The notes under the pieces: model-generated | Database searches by the model: none | What the model was told of the DNA's origin: nothing | What the model saw: only the letters and a program-made list of their open reading frames with translations | Translations under genes and position numbers: made by a program | Part shown: in pieces, positions 8,962-17,191 of the stretch | How positions within the stretch are numbered: position 1 is the stretch's first letter | Layout of the letters: the number at the start of each line of letters is the position of its first letter | From: Microbacterium sp. TPD7012 | GTDB lineage: Bacteria; Actinomycetota; Actinomycetes; Actinomycetales; Microbacteriaceae | Length of the DNA: 64,000 bases | Direction of reading: 5' to 3' | Assembly: GCF_003075395.1 (NCBI RefSeq) | Contig: NZ_QDFV01000002.1 | Location: forward strand, 248,001-312,000

Positions 8962-9846
8962 TCAGACCGCGGTCGTCGTGGTGCGGATCCGGTAGAGGCT
9001 CGTCGAGGCCGTGATGAAGAGGTCCTGGCCGTCGTCGCCGCCGAACGTGCAGTTCGAGACGGTCTCGGGTACGGCGACGTGGTGGAGCAGCTCGCCGTCC
9101 GGTGCGTAGACGTAGATCCCGTCGCCGGCCGAGCTCCAGAGCCGGCCCTCGCGGTCGACCGCGAACCCGTCGGAGGCACCGATCGGCGGCTTCGCGAACT
9201 CCCGTCCGTCGCCGACGACCGTCGCCCCGTCGACCTCGAACACGAGGACCTGCTGGGCCTCCGGGTGGTCGGCGTAGAACCCCGTGTCGGCGACGTAGAG
9301 CCGGGAGCCGTCGGGGGAGAACGCGATGCCGTTGGGATGCACCATGGTCGTGACGACCGGTTCCGCCTCGCCGGTGATGGGATCCCAGCGGAACACGAAG
9401 CAGGCGTCGTACTCGGAGTTGCCCGGGTGTCCTTCGCGACCGCTGGGGTGGATGCCGTACGGCGGATCCGTGAACCAGATCGCCCCGTCGGCTGCCACGG
9501 CGAGATCGTTCGGGGAGTTGAACCGGCCGCCGCTCCAGCGGTCGACGATCACCTCGGGTCCTGCCGCTCCCTCGCGCTCGATCGCGCGTCGGCCGTGGCT
9601 GCACTGCACGACCCGGCCCTCGTGGTCCAGTGCGCGCCCGTTCGTGTACTCGGCGGGCTGGCGGAAGGTCGAGACCTCGCCGGTGGCCGCATCCCACTCG
9701 AGGATGCGATTGTTCGGGATGTCGCTCCAGCGCAGTCGTCGGATCGCGGGCAGCCAGATCGGGCCTTCGCTCCACTCGGCGCCGTCGGCGAGGCGCTCGA
9801 GTTCGGCTCCTGACGCGATCAGACTCGGTGCGGATGCCGTTGACAT
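8962..9846 (-). CDS. SMP-30/gluconolactonase family lactonase
   Basis: A 294-residue six-bladed propeller hydrolase that opens sugar lactones to the acids. Metal-binding positions of the family are visible: Glu27 in WSEGP, Asn113 in SPND, and the later Asp region of the SPDGSRLYVADTG segment. No signal peptide. It is divergent from the aldo/keto reductase at 9924 with a LacI-type operator between, so dehydrogenase plus lactonase may form one oxidative route (sugar to lactone to acid). L-rhamnose, galactose or apiose lactones are all possible. Confidence 0.82.
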   Translation of the reverse strand: MSTASAPSLIASGAELERLADGAEWSEGPIWLPAIRRLRWSDIPNNRILEWDAATGEVSTFRQPAEYTNGRALDHEGRVVQCSHGRRAIEREGAAGPEVIVDRWSGGRFNSPNDLAVAADGAIWFTDPPYGIHPSGREGHPGNSEYDACFVFRWDPITGEAEPVVTTMVHPNGIAFSPDGSRLYVADTGFYADHPEAQQVLVFEVDGATVVGDGREFAKPPIGASDGFAVDREGRLWSSAGDGIYVYAPDGELLHHVAVPETVSNCTFGGDDGQDLFITASTSLYRIRTTTTAV

Positions 9847-9873
9847 GTGAATTCTCCTATGAATAAACTTGCG

Positions 9874-9887
9874 CTGAAACGGTTCAG
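9874..9887. promoter_or_regulatory. LacI-type operator between lactonase and aldo/keto reductase
   Basis: CTGAA-ACGG-TTCAG, perfect five-base arms, in the 77-base divergent region. Same class as the sites at 647, 7045 and 20594. Confidence 0.55.
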
Positions 9888-9923
9888 AACCGACCGTAGC
9901 ACTCGCGGCGAGGAGATCCCACG

Positions 9924-10847
9924 ATGACGTCCCGGCAGCGGCCGACTGTTCTGGTGCTCGGCACCTCGGGGCTCGGCTCCGGCGACGAGGAGGCCGCGGT
10001 CGAGACCGCCCTGGCGCTGCTGCGCAGCGGACACCTCATCGACACCTCCAACAACTACTCCGGCGGATCATCCGAGCGCATCCTCGGACGGGCGCTCGCG
10101 GCCATGACTCCCGAGGAGCGCACCTCGGCAGCCCGCCGGATCCTCACGAAGGTCGATCGCGATCCGGAGACCGGTCGCTTCGACGCCGACCGCGTGCTGC
10201 GCTCGGTGGAGGAGAGTCTAGGGCGACTCGGCGTCGACGCGGTGCCACTGCTGCACCTGCACGATCCGTACGTCGTCACGGTCCGTGATGCTCTCGCGCC
10301 CGGCGGAGCGGTCTCCGCGCTCGTGCGACTGCGCGACGAGGGCGTGGCGGCCGCGATCGGCATCGCCGCCGGCCCCGTTCCCCTGCTGCAGCGCTATCTC
10401 GACAGCGAGCTGTTCGACGCGGTGCTCTGCCACAACCGCTACACGCTCGTCGATCGCAGCGCCGCATCGATGTTCCGCGACGCGCACGAGCGCGGCCGGC
10501 GCGTCTTCAACGCGGCGCCGTTCGGCGGCGATCTGCTGGCACGAGGGCCGAGAGAGGGTGCGCGGTACCACTACCGGCCGGCATCCGATGCTCTTCGCGA
10601 CTGGACCGCGCAGGCGGACCTCGTGTGCGCCCGTCATGCGGTCTCCCTGCCGGCCGTCGCCCTCGCCCTCTCCCTGCGCGAGGAGATGATCGACGGCACG
10701 GTTGTCGGCGTCTCCTCGCCCGAGCGACTCGACGCCCTCCTGCGGCTCGCGGCCACGTCCATCCCCGACGCGGTGTGGGATGAGCTCGCCGCTCTCGGAC
10801 CCGCGCCGTCGCCCATCGATGACAGCGGGTACGGAGCCGACGAATGA
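9924..10847 (+). CDS. Aldo/keto reductase, aldose 1-dehydrogenase type
   Basis: 307 residues with the AKR barrel motifs: DTSNNYSGGSSE carrying Asp and Tyr, Lys in ILTKVDR, and His in LLHLHDP, which together form the catalytic tetrad. The sequence looks like the branch that includes D-threo-aldose (L-fucose) 1-dehydrogenases, which use NAD(P) to oxidise C1 of free sugars to lactones. A lactonase gene lies divergently. The stop overlaps the ATG of the downstream GH2 gene (ATGA), so sugar release and oxidation are coexpressed. Ribosome site AGGAG at 9911-9915. Confidence 0.8.
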   Translation: MTSRQRPTVLVLGTSGLGSGDEEAAVETALALLRSGHLIDTSNNYSGGSSERILGRALAAMTPEERTSAARRILTKVDRDPETGRFDADRVLRSVEESLGRLGVDAVPLLHLHDPYVVTVRDALAPGGAVSALVRLRDEGVAAAIGIAAGPVPLLQRYLDSELFDAVLCHNRYTLVDRSAASMFRDAHERGRRVFNAAPFGGDLLARGPREGARYHYRPASDALRDWTAQADLVCARHAVSLPAVALALSLREEMIDGTVVGVSSPERLDALLRLAATSIPDAVWDELAALGPAPSPIDDSGYGADE

Positions 10848-13837
10848 CCGGTCGCTACTGGGAGAGCACTCTGCCCGGTGCCGGTCGGCGTGCGCCGCGC
10901 GCGGATGCCGTGAGCGACGCCGCGGTCCTCAGCCTCAACGGCACCTGGCGCTTCCGGCTGTCCCCGACCGCCGCCGGGACGGGTCACGGCTTCGTCGCGA
11001 CGGACTTCGACGACACCGACTGGGACGAGATGCGCGTCCCCTCGCACTGGGTCCTCGAGGCCTTCACCCCGCTCGTCGGCGGCCCCGCGCGCCGCATGCT
11101 CGGCACGGAGGAGGGGCCGCTCTACACGAACACGGCCTACCCGATCCCGCTCGATCCGCCGTACGTGTCGACCGAGAACCCGACGGGCGACTACCGCCTG
11201 GTCTTCGACGTCCCCGCCGACTTCGGCCCTGCGGTGCTGCGGTTCCAGGGCGTGGACTCGTGCGCGAAGGTCTGGCTGAACGGCGAGGAGCTGGGCTGGT
11301 CGACGGGCAGCCGGCTGCCGTTCGAGTTCGACGCTCCCGTGCGCGCCGGCCGGAACGTGCTCGCGGTGCGGGTGCACCGCTGGTCGGCCGGCACCTACCT
11401 CGAGGACCAGGACATGTGGTGGCTGCCCGGCATCTTCCGCGACGTCGAGCTGATCTCGCGGCCGACGGGCGCGATCGATGACCACTTCGTGCACGCCGAC
11501 TACGACCACGTCACCGGCCTCGGCACCCTGCGCGTCGACGCCTCGATCGATGCGGTCGTCGTGATCCCCGAGCTGGGGATCGAGATGCCGGCGGGGGAGA
11601 CCGCGACCGTCTCCGTGGAGCCCTGGAGCGCCGACATCCCCCGTCTCTACCGTGGCACCCTGCGGGCGGCGGGAGAGACGGTCGAGCTCGCTGTCGGATT
11701 CCGTCGCGTCGAGATCGTCGACGGCGTGTTCGTCGTCAACGGCTCTCCGCTCACGTTCCGGGGAGTGAACCGCCACGAGCACCACCCGGACACCGGGCGC
11801 ACGCTCGATCGCGAGACGATGATCCAGGACATCGTGATGATGAAGCGCGCGAACATCGACTCGGTCCGCACGAGCCACTACCCGCCGCACCCCGAGTTCC
11901 TGCGCCTGTGCGACGTGTACGGGCTGTGGGTGGTCCTCGAGGTCGACCTGGAGACCCACGGCTTCATCTACGAGGGCTGGGAGCACAATCCACCGGCGCT
12001 GCCGGAGTGGCGCGAGGCGATCATGGATCGTCTCCGCCGCACGGTCGAGCGCGACAAGAACCACCCGAGCATCGTGGTCTGGTCGCTCGCGAACGAGAGC
12101 ATGTCGGGAGACGGCTTCACCGAGATGCGCCGCTGGCTCGACGAGCGCGATCCGTCGCGGGTCGTGCTGTACGAGCGCGACCCGAGCTATCGCGACTCGG
12201 ACTTCTACGCGCTGATGTACCCGTCGCTGGAGCTGCTCGAGAGCATCGGACGGCGCGAGGAGCCGCGCGGCGGCAAGCTCAGCATGCACGGCATGGTGTT
12301 CGACGACCCTGACGAGCCGCTTCCCGCCGGCGTGACCGAGGCCGAGGAGGAGCGCCGCCGCGGGCTGCCGTTCCTGCTGGTCGAGTACGCCCACGCGATG
12401 GGCAACGGGCCCGGCGGCCTGCAGGACTACTGGCGGGTGCTCCGCGCGTACGACCGGCTCTGCGGCGGCTTCGTGTGGGAGTGGATCGACCACGGCATCA
12501 ATGCGGTCGACGCCGACGGGCACGCGTTCGTCCTGCAGAGCGAGGACATCGACTACGAGCCGCGCGGCGGCCGCTTCAGCCTCGACGGGCTGGTGCTGAG
12601 CGACCGCACTCCGAAGCCGGCCCTCGCCGAGCTCGCGAAGGCGCACGAGGTGATCGACATCGAGGTCGGCGAGCGGGTGCGCATCGCGAACGAGCGGCAC
12701 GCGGCCGACACCTCCGACCTCGGGTTCCGCTGGTCCGTCGAGGCCGACGGGCGCGTCGTCGCGAGCGGAGTGCTCGATGTGCCGCCGATCGCGCGAGGAG
12801 AGCGCGTCGAGACCGCGATCCCGGATGCCGCGGCATCCGCTCTTCGTGCGACGGATGCCGTGCTGACGGTCGAGGCGGCGCTCGCGGCCGCGACCGCATG
12901 GGCACCGGAAGGGCATGTGATCGCCTGGGGGCAGAAGGTCGCGGAGCCGGTCGAGGAGGCCGCGCGGCCCGGGCGGGGCATCGCGGCGGTGGCCTCCCGC
13001 GACGGTGACGTCATCCGCGTCGGGGAGGCGTCGTTCGATGCCGCCACCGGCCGCCTGATCGGGCTCGGCGACCTGCCGCTCGACGGCCCCTGGATCGACC
13101 TGTACCGGGCGCCCACCGAGAACGACCACGGACAGGGCGACCACAACAACCTGGCGGCCGTGTGGCGCGCCACCGGTCTGCACCGCCTGCTGCACCGGGT
13201 CGATGACGTCGCCGTCGATGGCGAGCGTCTCGTCGTGCGCGGACGTACTGCGCCGCGCACGCACCCGCACGGCGTCGCCTGGACGATGACGTGGATGCCG
13301 GACGGCGACGGCGTGCGCCTGGACGCCGCCGTCGATTTCGTGGGCCCCTGGGCCGACACGCCGTTCAAGCACCGGGACATCTGGGTGCCGCGGCTCGGAC
13401 TGCGCTTCGCCCTGCCCGCCGCCGCCGACCGGGTCGCGTGGTTCGGCCGCGGGCCGGAGGAGACCTATGCCGACTCGGTCGAGGGCGCCCGCGTCGGCCG
13501 CTTCGAGCGCACGATCGACGCCCTGCAGACGCCGTATCCGATCCCTCAGGAGAACGGCAACCACACGCAGACGAGGTGGCTGGAAGTCTCAGGGGACGGC
13601 ATGCCCGCCCTGCGCGTCGACGGCGAGCCCTTCGACTTCGCAGCGCGGCGATGGACCTCGGAGCAGCTCGAGGCTGCGCGTCGCCCGAGCGACCTCGTCG
13701 CGGGCGACCGGGTGTGGCTGAACCTCGACCATGGTCAGCAGGGGATCGGCTCGGCATCCGTCGGCCCGGCTCTCCCCGAACGGTACCGCGTTCCGCGAGA
13801 GCGCACCGCGTGGAGCGTGCGGCTGTCCGTCGTGTGA
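10844..13837 (+). CDS. GH2 beta-galactosidase (LacZ type)
   Basis: A 997-residue intracellular enzyme with the LacZ layout: sugar-binding jelly roll, two immunoglobulin-like domains around a TIM barrel, and the C-terminal small-chain domain with the bridging YRAPTENDHG motif. The acid/base is Glu418 in LANES and the nucleophile is Glu514 in VEYAHAMGN. GVNRHEHHP, typical of LacZ, is present. It hydrolyses beta-galactosides; in this locus the likely source is plant galactan or side-chain galactose. It overlaps the preceding reductase by four bases. Nothing is missing from the active site. Confidence 0.93.
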   Translation: MTGRYWESTLPGAGRRAPRADAVSDAAVLSLNGTWRFRLSPTAAGTGHGFVATDFDDTDWDEMRVPSHWVLEAFTPLVGGPARRMLGTEEGPLYTNTAYPIPLDPPYVSTENPTGDYRLVFDVPADFGPAVLRFQGVDSCAKVWLNGEELGWSTGSRLPFEFDAPVRAGRNVLAVRVHRWSAGTYLEDQDMWWLPGIFRDVELISRPTGAIDDHFVHADYDHVTGLGTLRVDASIDAVVVIPELGIEMPAGETATVSVEPWSADIPRLYRGTLRAAGETVELAVGFRRVEIVDGVFVVNGSPLTFRGVNRHEHHPDTGRTLDRETMIQDIVMMKRANIDSVRTSHYPPHPEFLRLCDVYGLWVVLEVDLETHGFIYEGWEHNPPALPEWREAIMDRLRRTVERDKNHPSIVVWSLANESMSGDGFTEMRRWLDERDPSRVVLYERDPSYRDSDFYALMYPSLELLESIGRREEPRGGKLSMHGMVFDDPDEPLPAGVTEAEEERRRGLPFLLVEYAHAMGNGPGGLQDYWRVLRAYDRLCGGFVWEWIDHGINAVDADGHAFVLQSEDIDYEPRGGRFSLDGLVLSDRTPKPALAELAKAHEVIDIEVGERVRIANERHAADTSDLGFRWSVEADGRVVASGVLDVPPIARGERVETAIPDAAASALRATDAVLTVEAALAAATAWAPEGHVIAWGQKVAEPVEEAARPGRGIAAVASRDGDVIRVGEASFDAATGRLIGLGDLPLDGPWIDLYRAPTENDHGQGDHNNLAAVWRATGLHRLLHRVDDVAVDGERLVVRGRTAPRTHPHGVAWTMTWMPDGDGVRLDAAVDFVGPWADTPFKHRDIWVPRLGLRFALPAAADRVAWFGRGPEETYADSVEGARVGRFERTIDALQTPYPIPQENGNHTQTRWLEVSGDGMPALRVDGEPFDFAARRWTSEQLEAARRPSDLVAGDRVWLNLDHGQQGIGSASVGPALPERYRVPRERTAWSVRLSVV
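12822..12839. repeat. 18-bp perfect palindrome built from GGATGC/GCATCC
   Basis: CGGATGCCGCGGCATCCG lies inside the GH2 gene. The identical 18-mer recurs at 43738-43755 inside the GntR gene. Both encode Asp-Ala-Ala-Ala, so the identity may come from codon bias rather than function. Confidence 0.5.
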
Positions 13838-13914
13838 CACCCCGAGAGGCCAAGTGTTGGCGCGGACGGCGCATACCAACACTTACGGCTCTAAGTGTTG
13901 GTAATATCGCTGGT
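13738..13914. promoter_or_regulatory. Fic promoter with three copies of a 9-bp half-site
   Basis: AAGTGTTGG occurs at 13852-13860, its complement CCAACACTT at 13876-13884, and AAGTGTTGG again at 13893-13901. The last abuts a -10 TAATAT (13902-13907). The A of the Fic start codon lies eight bases after this -10, so the transcript is probably leaderless and a protein bound to the repeats would cover the promoter. The interval from 13738 to 13851 is the end of the GH2 gene and a short spacer. Confidence 0.6.
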
Positions 13915-15156
13915 ATGCCCACGGCTTCCCCGACCATGCGAATCTCCGTCGACGCTGTCGCGCACGAGAGTCTTCACTGGACGCCGCGCGCGCCCGAGAT
14001 GTACTCGCGAGCCGAGGTCGAACGGCAGACGGGGTCGTATGAAGCGACGATCACTGCACGGCTCGCGGAGTGGCGCCCTCGGATATCCGCCGAAGACGCG
14101 GCGGACATCGAGGATGCGACCCGTCGCCTGGTCGCCTTCGACGACCACGCCCAGCGCAGGCTCGGCATGGGCAGTCCTGTCCTCGGGCCGATGGCGGCGA
14201 TCCTGCTGCGCACCGAATCCGCGTCGAGCTCGCAGATCGAGCAGCTGACGACATCCGCAAAGCAACTCGCCCTCGCCGAGATCGACGAAGGGGGGAAGAG
14301 CAACGCGCTCACTGTCATCGGCAATGTCCGTGCAATGGAAGCGGCTCTGGCGCTCTCTGCAGACATCACGGAAGACGCCATCCTCCAGATGCACGCAGCG
14401 CTCCTTCGGCATCAGGTCGGATCCGAGCAGGACGCCGGCCAGTACCGCCAGGAGCAGGTCTGGATCGGGGTGGGGAATGCAGGTCCGCGCCTGGCCGAGT
14501 TCGTCGCGCCTCACCAGCAGCGGATTCCCGCCGCGATGGCCGACCTCATCCGATTCGTCCAGCGGCAGGACCTCTCCATCCTGGTCCAGGTCGCCGTCGC
14601 GCACGCACAATTCGAGACCATTCATCCGTTCGTCGACGGCAACGGCCGAACCGGCCGTGCACTGGCGCAGTCGATCCTGCGGAACAAGGGGCTGGTCGGC
14701 TCGACAGCGGTGCCGATCTCCGCAGGCCTCCTCCTGGACACGGGAAGCTACTTCGCAGCCCTCACCTCTTTTCGTGAGGGGGATGCGGGGCCGATCATCC
14801 GGGCGTTCGCCGCCGCGAGCCGTGTCGCTGCGACGACGGGAACGCAGCTCGTCGATGATCTCGTCGCCGAGCTGGACGGATCGCGCAGCCGGATGCAGGG
14901 CCTCCGCGCCGACGCCGCAGCGTGGAGGCTGCTGCCCGCACTGGTCGGCCAGCCTGCTGTGAACACGCAGTACCTCGTGGACACACTCGGCTTCGGCGAG
15001 ATGGCAGCTCTGCGCGCGCTGGGCGCGCTCGCCGACCGAGGAGTGCTCGTCGAGACGACCGGCAGGGGGCGCAATCGTGTCTGGCAGCACCGCGGGATAC
15101 TCCGTGTCCTCGACGGATACGCCACGAAGATCCGCCGGATGACGCCCGTCAGGTAG
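13915..15156 (+). CDS. Fic family protein with C-terminal winged helix
   Basis: 413 residues. The Fic active-site loop is HPFVDGNGRTGR (residues 237-248) with the catalytic His237, so AMP (or another nucleotide) transfer to a target protein is expected. An N-terminal helix carries S105-S-S-Q-I-E109, matching the inhibitory S/T-x3-E motif of class II Fic proteins, which self-inhibit through that Glu. The last 90 residues look like a winged helix (VNTQYLVDTLGF and a basic end), so the protein may bind DNA, possibly its own operator. No toxin partner lies beside it. It has no obvious link with the sugar genes around it. Confidence 0.88.
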   Translation: MPTASPTMRISVDAVAHESLHWTPRAPEMYSRAEVERQTGSYEATITARLAEWRPRISAEDAADIEDATRRLVAFDDHAQRRLGMGSPVLGPMAAILLRTESASSSQIEQLTTSAKQLALAEIDEGGKSNALTVIGNVRAMEAALALSADITEDAILQMHAALLRHQVGSEQDAGQYRQEQVWIGVGNAGPRLAEFVAPHQQRIPAAMADLIRFVQRQDLSILVQVAVAHAQFETIHPFVDGNGRTGRALAQSILRNKGLVGSTAVPISAGLLLDTGSYFAALTSFREGDAGPIIRAFAAASRVAATTGTQLVDDLVAELDGSRSRMQGLRADAAAWRLLPALVGQPAVNTQYLVDTLGFGEMAALRALGALADRGVLVETTGRGRNRVWQHRGILRVLDGYATKIRRMTPVR

Positions 15157-15183
15157 ATCCGCTCGCTCGACGCTGACACCCTC

Positions 15184-15212
15184 TTGACGCCGTACTTGTA
15201 TTTTGCAAGTAT
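15184..15212 (+). promoter_or_regulatory. VOC/HxlR promoter with palindromic operator
   Basis: -35 TTGACG (15184-15189), 17 bases, -10 AAGTAT (15207-15212). TACTTG-N7-CAAGTA (15193-15211) is a perfect inverted repeat that covers the spacer and the -10. The start codon at 15219 lies seven bases past the -10, so the message is probably leaderless. HxlR proteins bind such sites; autoregulation by the second gene is inferred. Confidence 0.6.
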
Positions 15213-15218
15213 GAGCGC

Positions 15219-15623
15219 ATGAGCCTCTTCATCACCTGCCCGGTCGAGAGCGTCGAACGCGCGACCGCCTTCTACACCGCCCTCGGCTGGACCCTCGATG
15301 CCGAGATGTCGGATCACAACGTGTCGTGCTTCGCGATCGCGCCCGAGCAGTACGTCATGCTCGGCAGCCGCGAGATGTACGCGAGCGTCGGAGGAGTCGA
15401 GGAGCTCATCGGCGGCCCCGAAACGCCCTCCAAGGTCACGGTCTCGTTCGACCTCGGCAGCCGCGAGGCGGTCGACGAGTTCGTCGAGCGCGCCGGTGCC
15501 GCCGGCGGACGCATCGGCGACACCGACGACTACCCCTTCATGTACCAGCGACAGTTCGACGATCCCGACGGCTACCACTACTCCCCGTTCTGGATGAAGC
15601 CGGCGGACGAACCCGCGGCGTGA
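15219..15623 (+). CDS. VOC (glyoxalase/bleomycin-resistance fold) protein
   Basis: 134 residues with a single VOC module: VESVERATAFYTALGW at the N-terminus and FDDPDGYHYSPFW at the C-terminus. The usual metal residues of glyoxalase I are not all evident, as is common in this subgroup often annotated as extradiol dioxygenase-like. The stop overlaps the GTG start of the HxlR gene. A role in detoxifying a reactive electrophile is likely; the substrate is unknown. Confidence 0.75.
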   Translation: MSLFITCPVESVERATAFYTALGWTLDAEMSDHNVSCFAIAPEQYVMLGSREMYASVGGVEELIGGPETPSKVTVSFDLGSREAVDEFVERAGAAGGRIGDTDDYPFMYQRQFDDPDGYHYSPFWMKPADEPAA

Positions 15624-15901
15624 GCGATCTCGCCGCGGCCCTCGACATCGTCGGCGCGCGGTGGGCGCTGCTCATCGTGGAGCGGCTGCTCGACGGCCCG
15701 CAGCGCTACGGCGACCTGCAGCGCGACCTCGGTGCGCCGACGAACATGCTCGCGACGCGTCTGCGCGAACTCGAAGCGGCCGGCGTGCTGACGCGGCTGC
15801 CTCTCCGGCACAACACCCGCGCCTACGCGCTGACCGAGCGCGGCCTGGCTCTGAGCGAGGCGATCACCGCTCTGGGACGCTGGGGCGCGGGGGACGACTA
15901 G
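15620..15901 (+). CDS. HxlR-family transcriptional regulator, short
   Basis: A 93-residue winged-helix protein. The HxlR core is clear: IVGARWALLIVERLLDGPQR, the recognition helix region NMLATRLRELEAAGVL, and the wing with YALTERG. Start GTG 15620 overlaps the VOC stop by four bases. It lacks the N-terminal extension with the redox-sensing Cys found in quinone and aldehyde sensors of this family, so direct thiol sensing is unlikely. It probably represses its own operon through the palindrome at 15193-15211. Confidence 0.8.
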   Translation: MSDLAAALDIVGARWALLIVERLLDGPQRYGDLQRDLGAPTNMLATRLRELEAAGVLTRLPLRHNTRAYALTERGLALSEAITALGRWGAGDD

Positions 15902-15923
15902 CGAATCGAGTGCCCCTTCGGGC

Positions 15924-17183
15924 TCAGCCGTCGAGCGCGGCCACGTCGAGGAACAGCGTGTCGGCACCGACCTGGCCGCCCTTGAGCAGCAGTTCCAGCC
16001 GGTCGATCGCGGGGTCCGCGGCGTGCGGCCGCAGCAGCACGACATTGCCCCAGGGATTCGCGGCGATCGAGAGCGCCTCGATGCCGAGCAATCGAGTGAT
16101 GCGACTGGACGTGTCGCCGCCGCACACGATCACGCGGCGGGAGGCCCGCGCCTGTGCAGCGGCATCGACGATGATCGCCGATGCCTCCGCGATCGCCTCG
16201 AGGATCGGACGGTCGCCGACCGCCGACACCTCGGCGTCGGCGGATGTGAAGACCACCCCGCGGCCGGAGGTGAGCGCAGCCACGGCCTCCTGTGCGGCCT
16301 CGGCGGCGCCGGCGAGGTCGAGGGGCAGCGGCCGCACCAGCCACCCGGCCGCCGCGGCGGCCTCGGCCTGACGGCGCGTCTGCGGCGAGCGGCTGCCCGA
16401 GACGACCAGCACCGCTCCCGCGGAGGGCGTCGCGACGGGAACCGCCGCGCTCATGCCGGGGGCGGCTGCGGCGATGCCCTGCGAGAGACCGCCGGAGCCG
16501 ATCGCGAACACGGGTGCGGAGAGGTCGCGCAGGGCGGTGCCGACGGTGACGAGGTCGGCGTCGGTCACGGCATCCAGCACGACTCCGGCCACGTCTGCGT
16601 CGCGCAGGCGCTGGGCGAGGTCCGCGTACGCGGTCAGCGGCAGGGCTCCCACGGACAGGGCGGTCTGCCGGCCGATGTGGATCGCCAGATCGGCCTCGGT
16701 CATCGGAGTCGACGGGTGGGTCGACATGGTCGGCTGGCGGTCGAGACGATGGACGACGCCGTTCTCCGACGCGAAGTGCGTGCCGAACAGGGTGAAGCGC
16801 CCGAAGTCCGGCTGGGCGAACAGCATCGGCACCGGACGCGGTGCGACGATCTCGCGCCCGATCTCGATCACGCGTCCGAGGCTGCCCACCTCCGGCGCGG
16901 AGTCCGCGGTGGAGCAGGCCTTGTACTGCACTATCGGAGCGCCGGTCGCGACCAGCGCCTGCAGCGCGGGGATGACCTCGGCATCCATCCGCTCCGGCGG
17001 GAGCGAACGCGCGATGCCCGCGATCCCGACCACGTCGACCTCGCGCGCAGCCGCGTGCAGCGCTGCGGGCGTCGGGAGCGTGGTGAAGAGCCGGCCCGAC
17101 CATCCGCGCCGCGCGAACTGCAGCAGCGCGTCGACGCTCCCGGTGAAGTCGTCGCCGTAGAACGCCGCGCGGATCTCAGACAT
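15924..17183 (-). CDS. oiaK: Four-carbon acid sugar kinase family, probable 3-oxo-isoapionate kinase
   Basis: A 419-residue DUF1537-type kinase. The N-terminal domain begins with FYGDDFTGSVDAL (Asp11, Asp12), the acid-sugar-binding motif. The C-terminal nucleotide-binding domain ends with VIVCGGDTSS and a Gly-rich LKGGQVG. The gene lies eight bases downstream of a RuBisCO-like protein gene. DUF1537 kinase next to a RuBisCO-like protein is the known arrangement for D-apionate catabolism, where OiaK makes 3-oxo-isoapionate 4-phosphate. The apionate operon at 37-43 kb supports this. Threonate, erythronate and other acid-sugar kinases share the fold, so substrate assignment rests on context. Confidence 0.7.
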   Translation of the reverse strand: MSEIRAAFYGDDFTGSVDALLQFARRGWSGRLFTTLPTPAALHAAAREVDVVGIAGIARSLPPERMDAEVIPALQALVATGAPIVQYKACSTADSAPEVGSLGRVIEIGREIVAPRPVPMLFAQPDFGRFTLFGTHFASENGVVHRLDRQPTMSTHPSTPMTEADLAIHIGRQTALSVGALPLTAYADLAQRLRDADVAGVVLDAVTDADLVTVGTALRDLSAPVFAIGSGGLSQGIAAAAPGMSAAVPVATPSAGAVLVVSGSRSPQTRRQAEAAAAAGWLVRPLPLDLAGAAEAAQEAVAALTSGRGVVFTSADAEVSAVGDRPILEAIAEASAIIVDAAAQARASRRVIVCGGDTSSRITRLLGIEALSIAANPWGNVVLLRPHAADPAIDRLELLLKGGQVGADTLFLDVAALDG

Positions 17184-17191
17184 GTCGGATC

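Noticed and set aside
7055..9775. 906-codon open frame in another phase across SDR, DUF4862 and SMP-30 genes
   Set aside because: Arg-rich nonsense composition; the three sense genes explain the region.
10634..13564. 976-codon open frame antisense to the GH2 gene
   Set aside because: No recognisable protein and it fully overlaps a complete LacZ-type gene.
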